From Sulfidibacterium sp046706345 (GTDB taxonomy: Bacteria; Bacteroidota; Bacteroidia; Bacteroidales; F082): a stretch of 22,405 nucleotides of DNA. The notes under the pieces are model-generated. The model worked only from the letters and a program-made list of their open reading frames with translations, was not told the DNA's origin and searched no databases. A program made the position numbers and the translations under genes. Below, piece by piece: positions 1 to 5,914 of this stretch. Location: the NCBI GenBank assembly GCA_046706345.1, contig JBJKPL010000311.1, positions 1-22,405 of the forward strand, read 5' to 3'. The first letter of the stretch is position 1. The number at the start of each line of letters is the position of its first letter.

Positions 1-986
1 TAAACGCTATTGATTATAATCCCCAAAGTGACCAGATCATGTTATGCGTACATAATTTCAATGAAATCTGGGTGATTGATCACAGTACTACCACTGCCGA
101 AGCGGCTTCCCATTCGGGAGGAAAATATGGAAAAGGAGGGGATCTTCTCTATCGATGGGGGAATCCGGCTGCCTATAACAGAGGAAGTTCCACTGACCAG
201 CAATTTTTCGGTCAGCATGATGCCCACTGGATACCCCAGGGGCTGCCAAATGCCGGAAAGATTATTGTATTCAACAACGGGCTGAAAAGACCCCAGGGCC
301 GATATTCTTCAATAGACATCATTAACCCGCCCATCACCGACTCGAATACTTATTCTCTTGCCAGCGATACGACCCCTTATTTACCCCGTAAAGCCTTCTG
401 GACTTACACAGCAGAAAATCCCCTGGATTTTTTCAGCCAGAACATCGGAAGTGTCCAGGTTTTAAGTAATGGCTCCATGATTATCTGCTCGGGAGATTCC
501 GGAATATTCTTTGAAATTGACAGCACCAAAAATATGCTTTGGAAATATACCAATCCTGTGTGCACTGACACGGCCATAACCCAAGGTACTACCCCAACCG
601 GAAATGCCGTATTCCGATGCACTTATTTAGCTCCGGATTTTCCCGGATTGGCGGGAAAAGATCTAACTCCGGGACAGGAAATTGAAAAGAATCCCACCTA
701 TCCGTCCCTGTGTAGCACCGCAACGGGAACCGTGGATAATCCTGCTGCCACCCGGTTTTCTGTTTATCCCAATCCGACGCATCATATGCTGCACATTTCC
801 ATCAATCCCTTTCGGGAATCTTTAGATTTGAACCTGTTTGATTACGAAGGCAGACTCGTACTCCGCTTTGCCATTGAAAATCCCAAAAGTAACCTGGATC
901 TTTCCGGATACCCCAGTGGAATTTACCTGCTTAAAATCGCGAAAAACGGAGAACCCCTTTTCACCACCAGAATTATTAAACAATAG
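1..986 (+). CDS. Aryl-sulfate sulfotransferase-like secreted protein with T9SS sorting domain (5' end missing)
   Basis: The reading frame is open from base 3 to the stop at 984-986, so this is the C-terminal 327 residues of a longer protein; the ATG at 39 is internal. The visible part begins NAIDYNPQSDQIMLCVHNFN and contains GQHDAHWIP and a GDLLYRWGNP segment, all typical of the bacterial arylsulfotransferase (ASST) beta-propeller family, which moves sulfate between phenolic compounds. The last ~80 residues (from FSVYPNPT, ending IYLLKIAKNGEP...RIIKQ) form a type A C-terminal sorting domain, so the protein is expected to be exported by the type IX secretion system. The family is clear. The substrate is unknown, and the N-terminal signal peptide and part of the propeller lie outside the window. 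No terminator is obvious directly after the stop. Confidence 0.85.
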   Translation, partial: NAIDYNPQSDQIMLCVHNFNEIWVIDHSTTTAEAASHSGGKYGKGGDLLYRWGNPAAYNRGSSTDQQFFGQHDAHWIPQGLPNAGKIIVFNNGLKRPQGRYSSIDIINPPITDSNTYSLASDTTPYLPRKAFWTYTAENPLDFFSQNIGSVQVLSNGSMIICSGDSGIFFEIDSTKNMLWKYTNPVCTDTAITQGTTPTGNAVFRCTYLAPDFPGLAGKDLTPGQEIEKNPTYPSLCSTATGTVDNPAATRFSVYPNPTHHMLHISINPFRESLDLNLFDYEGRLVLRFAIENPKSNLDLSGYPSGIYLLKIAKNGEPLFTTRIIKQ

Positions 987-1321
987 CTCCCTTGATTAAA
1001 ACCAGAACACACTCTTATGCTTTGTTAAAGAGGTAGGATCTGTCATTTATCTTGGGTTAATTTCGATGCTTCTCAAAATCACTTTTCCGGAATGAAATTT
1101 ATCAGGTGGTATAAACTTTTCACCGGTTTCCGGAAAAAAACAAGCCTTCTTCCCCTTTGAATTCGTCTAAATAACCCCAATCCGGTTCTGTTTTTGAAAT
1201 TTTTGAGCTTTCTCGGGAAAATAAGCTCCTCTCGGTTCCCAATTTCTAAATCATTGAAAGAAGGACCATTACTTTTGAAAAATCATCCAAATTATCTAAA
1301 ACCATTTTAAATTATTCTTTT

Positions 1322-1339
1322 TTGTGAAATTTTTCACTA
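1322..1339. promoter_or_regulatory. CRP/FNR-family-like operator palindrome
   Basis: The sequence TTGTGA-N6-TCACTA matches the general CRP/FNR-superfamily pattern TTGTGA-N6-TCACAA at 11 of 12 specified bases. It contains the perfect inner dyad GTGAAA-TT-TTTCAC at 1324-1337. Its centre is about 50 bases before the start site predicted from the -7 element at 1368, a usable position for an activator. The binding protein is not in this window. Confidence 0.45.
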
Positions 1340-1367
1340 TTACTGTTTTTTATATCACAAATGCTGT

Positions 1368-1375
1368 TAATTTTG
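1368..1375 (+). promoter_or_regulatory. Bacteroidota -7 element for the yceI cluster
   Basis: TAATTTTG is an exact match to the Bacteroidota housekeeping -7 consensus TAnnTTTG. It would start transcription near 1380, giving a leader of about 40 bases before the ATG at 1419. No good TTTG -33 element is seen about 20 bases upstream, which would fit an activator-dependent promoter. Confidence 0.45.
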
Positions 1376-1394
1376 TCCTAGTAATTCTATAGGA
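1376..1394. promoter_or_regulatory. Dyad TCCTA-N9-TAGGA at the predicted start site
   Basis: A 5-bp perfect inverted repeat directly abuts the -7 element and covers the predicted start of transcription. That is a repressor-type position. The Rrf2 regulator encoded at the end of the same cluster is a natural candidate binder, but the arms are short and chance occurrence in AT-rich DNA is possible. Confidence 0.25.
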
Positions 1395-1418
1395 TTTGTA
1401 TATTAAAATAATAAAAAA

Positions 1419-2000
1419 ATGAAATCAATAAACAGTTTAATTATTCTGATAGCCTTATCCCTGGTCGGATTTCAGGCTAAAGCCCAGGTATTCACAAAGT
1501 ATCAATCCGGCGCCACAAGTAAGGTTTCGGTGACAGGAACTTCCACGTTGCACAACTGGAGTGAAAACTTAAAAAAGTTTGAATCCAGTTTTCAGGGCAA
1601 CGAATCTGCCAACCAGACCTTCCTTGTAAAAGATGTTCAGTTCACCGCCCAGGTGGGGAATCTGGAAAGCGAGTCATCGCTGATGTCGGATAAAACATTC
1701 ACCGCACTGAAAAAAGACAAATACCCGGTCATCACCTTCGTTTCGGTTCAGGAAACCACGATGAGTCTTTCGGGCGATCAGTTTTCCGGCAAAATCAGCG
1801 GGAAGCTCACCATCGCCGGGACTTCGCATCAGGTTCAGATTCCCATTAAAGGCAGTCTGGAAAACGACACGATTTCAGTTTCGGGCGTTTATCCCATTTC
1901 CATGTCCGATTATAACATGAAACCACCCACGGCCCTGTTCGGGACCATTAAGTCCGGAAATGAGGTTGAGGTGCATTTTAACTTGAAATTTAATAAATAA
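1419..2000 (+). CDS. YceI-family periplasmic lipocalin-like protein
   Basis: The 193-residue protein has a clear signal peptide (residues 1-22, ending QAKAQ) followed by one YceI domain. Recognisable family features are SVTGTSTLHNWS near the start of the mature protein, the SLMSDKTFTALKKDKYPVI segment in the middle, and the closing strands ISMSDYNMKPPTALFGTIKSG...VHFNL. YceI proteins fold as an eight-stranded barrel that binds a long hydrophobic molecule, often a polyisoprenoid. The ligand here is inferred only from the family. It is the first gene of a plus-strand cluster, 41 bases before the barrel gene, and follows the best promoter candidate in the region. Length is normal for the family and the ATG at 1419 gives a full signal peptide. 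Confidence 0.88.
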   Translation: MKSINSLIILIALSLVGFQAKAQVFTKYQSGATSKVSVTGTSTLHNWSENLKKFESSFQGNESANQTFLVKDVQFTAQVGNLESESSLMSDKTFTALKKDKYPVITFVSVQETTMSLSGDQFSGKISGKLTIAGTSHQVQIPIKGSLENDTISVSGVYPISMSDYNMKPPTALFGTIKSGNEVEVHFNLKFNK

Positions 2001-2041
2001 CAACCCTAAATCAATCAATTAACAATTAAAAATAATTTAAA

Positions 2042-3262
2042 ATGAAGAAATTATTTCTAGCAGTATTAGCGGTGATGGTCTCTGTAACCCTGTTTGCACA
2101 ACAGTTTGAAGCACCGCAGTTGGATAATATGGCTTTTAGTAAAGTAAAAGTCCATGTAGGAGGCGATTTCGCATTGCAATTTCAGGCCTTAAACCAGTAT
2201 GCCGATTCAGCCCTTGTTCCGTTGGGAAAAGGTTTTAACCTTCCGACAGCCAACATGAATCTGGGCGCCGACCTGGCTCCCGGAATCAAAGTTCATTTAA
2301 CGGTCTATCTTTCTTCAAAACACCACAACGACACCTGGGTGAAGGGTGGCTACCTTTTGATTGACCGCCTGCCCATTCCGGGAACGGAAAGTTTCATGAA
2401 ATATCTGACCCTGAAAGTCGGTGAAATGGGGCTCAACTATGGGGATGCTCATTTTTTCAGAACCGATAACGGAAACGTCATCCACAATCCTTTCGTCGGA
2501 AATCTGGTGATGGATGGCTGGACAACCGCTCCGGCAGCAGAATTGCTGTTCCGGAACAAAGGGTTCTTCCTGATGGGCGGCGTCACTTCCGGCTCACTGA
2601 AACAATCCCTGGTGAACTACAGCAGTTATTCGGGCTATTCACCGCAATATACCCTGAAGCAACTGGCCTATTACGGTAAGATCGGTTTTGATAAAACCTT
2701 CAACAAAGACACTCGGTTGAGAGTTTCATTATCCGGCTACCATTGCGCAAAAAACAGCTTCGGCACCCTGTATTACGGCGAACGGACCGGAACGCGCTTC
2801 TACCTGGTGATGCTTCCTCAGACCAACTCTTCTTCCGATGTTGACATCACCGCCAATCCCTTTACCGGCCGCTGGGGACCCGGATTCACAAACAAAGACA
2901 ACAGTGTAATGTTTAACGTATTTGCCAAATATGATGGACTCCAGGTCTTCGGAACGCTGGAAAGTGCAAAAGGAACCGAACTCTACGGAGGACAGGATTT
3001 CAATTACAGTCAGTATGCTTTCAACGCCCTGTATTATTTCGGCACCGATCAGAACTTCTATGTCGGCGGACGCATCAACGGGGTGAACAATCACCAGAAC
3101 CAGTCTATTACCCGCTTTGAAGGCACGCTGGGATGGTTTTTTACCAAAAACATCATCATCAAAGCAGAATACGTAAATCAGACTTACAAAAACTTCACCC
3201 AAGATTATGGAAACAAAGCCGGTTTCAAAGGTCTCATGTTTGAAGCAGGAATATCCTTCTAA
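2042..3262 (+). CDS. Outer-membrane beta-barrel protein, porin-like, function unknown
   Basis: The 406-residue protein has a signal peptide (residues 1-19, ending LFAQ). The mature part is rich in alternating polar and aromatic strands (for example KVHVGGDFALQFQAL, FNALYYFGTDQNFYVGGRIN, IIIKAEYVNQTYKNF) and ends in FEAGISF, a terminal Phe typical of BAM-inserted barrels. I do not recognise a named family; it resembles the loosely defined porins of Bacteroidota. It lies 41 bases after the first YceI gene and is probably co-transcribed with it. A strong hairpin follows 11 bases after the stop. It could be the outer-membrane entry or exit route for whatever the YceI proteins bind, but that is inference from position. 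Confidence 0.75.
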   Translation: MKKLFLAVLAVMVSVTLFAQQFEAPQLDNMAFSKVKVHVGGDFALQFQALNQYADSALVPLGKGFNLPTANMNLGADLAPGIKVHLTVYLSSKHHNDTWVKGGYLLIDRLPIPGTESFMKYLTLKVGEMGLNYGDAHFFRTDNGNVIHNPFVGNLVMDGWTTAPAAELLFRNKGFFLMGGVTSGSLKQSLVNYSSYSGYSPQYTLKQLAYYGKIGFDKTFNKDTRLRVSLSGYHCAKNSFGTLYYGERTGTRFYLVMLPQTNSSSDVDITANPFTGRWGPGFTNKDNSVMFNVFAKYDGLQVFGTLESAKGTELYGGQDFNYSQYAFNALYYFGTDQNFYVGGRINGVNNHQNQSITRFEGTLGWFFTKNIIIKAEYVNQTYKNFTQDYGNKAGFKGLMFEAGISF

Positions 3263-3273
3263 AGTATAACCTG

Positions 3274-3322
3274 AAAGGCTGCTTACCGGGAACCGGGATC
3301 TTCGGCCCGGTAAGCAGCTTTT
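3274..3322 (+). terminator. 13-bp perfect hairpin with T-rich tail, inside the cluster
   Basis: GCTGCTTACCGGG (3278-3290) pairs perfectly with CCCGGTAAGCAGC (3306-3318) around a 15-base loop. The stem can be extended by AAAG/TTTT (3274-3277 with 3319-3322), and the hairpin is followed by TTTTCATTTT. It has the form of a rho-independent terminator, roughly usable in both directions. It is notable because the next co-directional gene starts only 18 bases later with no visible promoter between, so it may act as a partial terminator that lowers expression of the downstream pair. Confidence 0.8.
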
Positions 3323-3339
3323 CATTTTAACCCCGGAAA

Positions 3340-3930
3340 ATGAAAAAAGAAATCCTGAATACCATTCTTCTGATCACGATCCTGATAGGCACTGTCATCC
3401 CAATACAGGCACAGAATCCGGGACGTTTTGAAGGAGAAAATAAGATCATCATCTCTGGAGAGAGTAATGTTCAGGATTTTGTGGTTCGTTATTATTTTAA
3501 AAAAAAACTGGAAATTGCCGGGCCCGCGGACACCGGCATCCTGAGTCGGCCAGAAGGCGTGATCCGTATTCCCGTCGACAAACTATTGTTCAGCAATCGG
3601 CACATGCGCGAAGACTTCCTAGATTTGGTGCATGCCGGGCAATACCCTTTGATCAAATTATTTTACAACCCGAGGAATCTGAACCGTTTCCGCGGTCAGG
3701 GAAAAAAAACAGTGCTCATCACCATTCAGATCACCAACATAAAAAAAACGTTTGAAGTTCCGGTCACGGTCCTGGAAAACAACGACCATTTTGCCAAACT
3801 CAAAGGGCAGATCCAAATTAAGTTGTCTGATTTTAAATTAAAGCCCAAAAGGTACTTTTTTGGACTAATTCGCATCAAAGATATGCTCAACATCAATTTT
3901 ATTTTATACTTTTATCGTCAAGTTACCTAA
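3340..3930 (+). CDS. Divergent YceI-like periplasmic protein
   Basis: The 196-residue protein has a signal peptide (residues 1-25, ending PIQAQ). The mature part follows the YceI plan but with low similarity. IIISGESNVQDF stands where the first protein has SVTGTSTLHNW, NRHMREDFLDLVHAGQYPLI stands for SDKTFTALKKDKYPVI, and IKLSDFKLKPKRYFFGLIRIKD stands for the closing strands. It is noticeably more basic than the first YceI protein. The Trp/His of the usual THxW segment is replaced by Gln-Asp-Phe, so ligand contacts may differ. The gene lies just after the internal hairpin and 17 bases before the Rrf2 regulator. Membership of the YceI superfamily is probable from the aligned segments; function is unknown. 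Confidence 0.65.
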   Translation: MKKEILNTILLITILIGTVIPIQAQNPGRFEGENKIIISGESNVQDFVVRYYFKKKLEIAGPADTGILSRPEGVIRIPVDKLLFSNRHMREDFLDLVHAGQYPLIKLFYNPRNLNRFRGQGKKTVLITIQITNIKKTFEVPVTVLENNDHFAKLKGQIQIKLSDFKLKPKRYFFGLIRIKDMLNINFILYFYRQVT

Positions 3931-3947
3931 CCGACCCAAAAACATCG

Positions 3948-4376
3948 ATGCAAGTTAATACATTACAACGGTATGGACTGCGCGTGATGATTGAAATTGC
4001 CATGGATGAAGAGCAAAACGGTGTTCTTCAAAAGAATATTTCCCATCGGCAAAATATCTCGCTGCGCTATCTGGACCACATCATCCGGGGATTAAAAACC
4101 GCGGGCCTGATCCGGAACAAAGCCGGGAGAAAAAGCGGTTATGTTTTGGCGAGGCCTGCTTCGGCGATTACCACCCTGGACATATTAAACGCCTTTCAGG
4201 CCGATGTTCAGATTGTGGACTGTGCCGACCCGATTTATGACTGCAAATTAAAAGCCACCTGCAGTGCCAACTCTTTCTGGACCGGTCTGAATGATCTGAT
4301 CAAGGATTATCTGGAAGGGACCACGCTGCAAAACCTCATCCAGCGTCAAAGAGCATTGGAAACACAGAACCAGTAG
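3948..4376 (+). CDS. Rrf2-family transcriptional regulator, putative Fe-S or redox sensor
   Basis: The 142-residue protein has the usual Rrf2 length. Its N-terminal winged helix-turn-helix starts LQRYGLRVMIEIA and runs through SLRYLDHIIRGLKTAGLIRNKAGRKSGY, the classic Rrf2 recognition-helix and wing segment. Three cysteines follow at residues 92, 99 and 105 (C-x6-C-x5-C), close to the spacing of the Fe-S ligands in IscR and NsrR. It may therefore carry a cluster and sense iron-sulfur status, oxygen or nitric oxide. That is inferred from family and spacing. It is the last gene of the yceI cluster, 17 bases after the second YceI gene, and probably regulates the cluster itself. Orthology to IscR is unlikely because no isc or suf genes are nearby. 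Confidence 0.88.
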   Translation: MQVNTLQRYGLRVMIEIAMDEEQNGVLQKNISHRQNISLRYLDHIIRGLKTAGLIRNKAGRKSGYVLARPASAITTLDILNAFQADVQIVDCADPIYDCKLKATCSANSFWTGLNDLIKDYLEGTTLQNLIQRQRALETQNQ

Positions 4377-4730
4377 CCGGCATCACCTCCCCTTTTCATT
4401 CCCTGACGGTCCGTTCCCGCTTCCGCGGAAAACAAATCCTGTTTCCCCCCCGGAGTAACGACCTTGAAAAATCATTACCTTGCACACGGTAACCGAATCG
4501 GGTTTTCCCATGACAAAAAAGCTTCGGAAGTTTTCTATAACCCAGGTGAAAATTCCTGCCGTCGTTAGGATAAAATCGTTGATTTACAGATTTTTGACTT
4601 TCGGAATTCCCTCTGATTTACTTGACGTTTCGGGAGATATCAGAGGCAATCGGGCAACACCGGATCGGCAAAAACGGTGGTATTTCGGAGGTCATGAATT
4701 GGTTCGGTGAATGAGAAAACAGACTCCAGT
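4377..4730. other. Non-coding gap between the Rrf2 cluster and the glycan genes
   Basis: No supported gene lies in this 354-base stretch. A short open frame from TTG 4480 to 4710 has no recognisable product. Visible elements are a palindrome TTCCGCGGAA (4421-4430), a near -7 element TACCTTG (4476-4482, one T short of consensus), and an 8-bp inverted repeat CCTCTGAT (4610-4617) / ATCAGAGG (4639-4646) with a 21-base loop. If transcription starts near 4490, the glycosyltransferase mRNA has a leader of roughly 240 bases containing this stem. No clear terminator for the Rrf2 gene is seen. Confidence 0.4.
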
Positions 4731-5894
4731 ATGAAAAAAAAAACAACCCTTTTGGTAACCTGCTGGTTTCCGAATGATGACAATCCGCAATGGGGAACTT
4801 TCGTGCTCGATCATGCCAAAAGTCTGTTAACATCAGAATATCGGCCCAGCGTATTATTCATTCATATTCATTCCGGAAATGGCTTTTTCAATCTTTCTGA
4901 AAGAACTTATAAAATCGACGACATTCCCGTCTTAAAGATTGAAATCACTTCAAGACTTTGGAAATTTCTGTATCAATGGCCCTTTTTCCTTAAGAGAAAG
5001 ATCCTTCGTTTATCCAAACATCCTTTCATCACGGAGGCGGATATTATTCACAGCCATGCGTTGTTTCCGGCCGGTTTCTTCGGCTATCAGCTTTCCCGAA
5101 AGTTAAAAAAACCTTTTGTCCTGACAGAGCACTGGACCCGCGCGGGCAGGTTCCTGAAAAATCATCCGTTGGGGTATTATGGAAAAAGAATTTACAAAAG
5201 GGCCCAGGCGGTGATCTTCGTTTCGGAATCGTTGAAAAATAAAATCAGCAGGATAGCAAAACCCCGCCATTCCTTTGTGGTTCCCAATCCGATTGATGGT
5301 TTGCTATTTCATTACACACCAAAACCATCCTTTCCTCCGGTAAAATTTACGCTCATCGCTTTTTGGAAAAAGGATGGCGTAAAAAGAGGAGACCTGATCC
5401 TGGAAGCCTTCAAGGAACTCAAAGAAAAAGAAAAACTTCCTTTTCAAATCGATTTTGTGGGGTTGGGTACTGCCCTCGAGTCGTATCGGCAGCTGGCTGA
5501 AAAATATGAACTTCCGGTCTCTTTCTGTGGATTTGAGGATAAAAAGAAACTTGCCCGTCATTTGCAGGAAAGCCATTTCTTAATTCATCCAACGGAAATG
5601 GAAACTTTCGGGATTGTCGTGTTTGAAGCACTGAAAACCGGCACCCCGGTCCTCGTTTCTGATTTGGAACTTTTCAGGCCGTTTATCCATCCCGAAAACG
5701 GTATGTTGGTAAAAAATGAAGTGAGTGCCTGGCATGACGCTATCCTCACCGCCTTTCGGAAACATTTCAACCATGAAAAAATCGCCCGCGAATATGAGAC
5801 CCCGTTTTCTGAAAAGGAAGTGGCCGACAAAACCCAGAAAGTTTATGAAACAGTCTTCGAAAAAGTAAGAAAGAAAAAATTTTTCGATCTTTAA
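4731..5894 (+). CDS. Glycosyltransferase, GT4 family (GT-B fold)
   Basis: The protein has 387 residues from ATG 4731. A longer GTG start at 4707 adds only eight unlikely residues, and MKKKTTLLVTCWFPN is the usual first strand of this fold. The N-terminal half carries the acceptor domain, with ADIIHSHALFPAGFFGY and LTEHWT, typical of GT4 enzymes. The C-terminal half carries the donor-nucleotide domain with an EX7E motif at E291 and E299 (ETFGIVVFE). It transfers a sugar from an activated donor to a growing glycan at the inner face of the membrane; donor and acceptor cannot be read from the sequence. It is followed after 20 bases by a flippase gene, so the two probably form one operon for an exported polysaccharide or glycolipid. 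Confidence 0.88.
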   Translation: MKKKTTLLVTCWFPNDDNPQWGTFVLDHAKSLLTSEYRPSVLFIHIHSGNGFFNLSERTYKIDDIPVLKIEITSRLWKFLYQWPFFLKRKILRLSKHPFITEADIIHSHALFPAGFFGYQLSRKLKKPFVLTEHWTRAGRFLKNHPLGYYGKRIYKRAQAVIFVSESLKNKISRIAKPRHSFVVPNPIDGLLFHYTPKPSFPPVKFTLIAFWKKDGVKRGDLILEAFKELKEKEKLPFQIDFVGLGTALESYRQLAEKYELPVSFCGFEDKKKLARHLQESHFLIHPTEMETFGIVVFEALKTGTPVLVSDLELFRPFIHPENGMLVKNEVSAWHDAILTAFRKHFNHEKIAREYETPFSEKEVADKTQKVYETVFEKVRKKKFFDL

Positions 5895-5914
5895 TCAAAA
5901 ATTTACAGCAGATC

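Larger units (their letters stand above)
987..1418. other. AT-rich intergenic control region upstream of the yceI cluster
   Basis: This 432-base stretch has no convincing gene. It contains a 10-bp inverted repeat TTTTCCGGAA (1083-1092) / TTCCGGAAAA (1128-1137) with a 35-base spacer and no T-run on the plus strand. Further on it has a CRP/FNR-like palindrome at 1322-1339, a Bacteroidota -7 element at 1368-1375 and a TCCTA...TAGGA dyad at 1376-1394. Base composition becomes strongly AT-rich in the last 170 bases, as expected of a promoter region. Confidence 0.6.

Noticed and set aside
1083..1137. 10-bp inverted repeat TTTTCCGGAA / TTCCGGAAAA after the sulfotransferase gene
   Set aside because: The spacer is 35 bases and no T-run follows on the plus strand, so it is a poor terminator; TTCCGGAA is itself a short palindrome that recurs easily by chance.
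2729..3325. Minus-strand open frame of 198 residues over the barrel gene
   Set aside because: Shadow of the porin-like gene; no motifs, and its start lies within the terminator hairpin.
4421..4430. Palindrome TTCCGCGGAA after the Rrf2 gene
   Set aside because: Short, isolated and without a T-run; it cannot be called an operator or terminator.
4480..4710. 76-residue open frame starting at TTG before the GT4 gene
   Set aside because: No recognisable family or signal, non-ATG start, and it overlaps the region just before the next gene. It is likely part of the leader.
4707..4730. GTG start giving a 395-residue glycosyltransferase
   Set aside because: The added residues NEKTDSS are not typical, while ATG 4731 starts directly at the conserved first strand.
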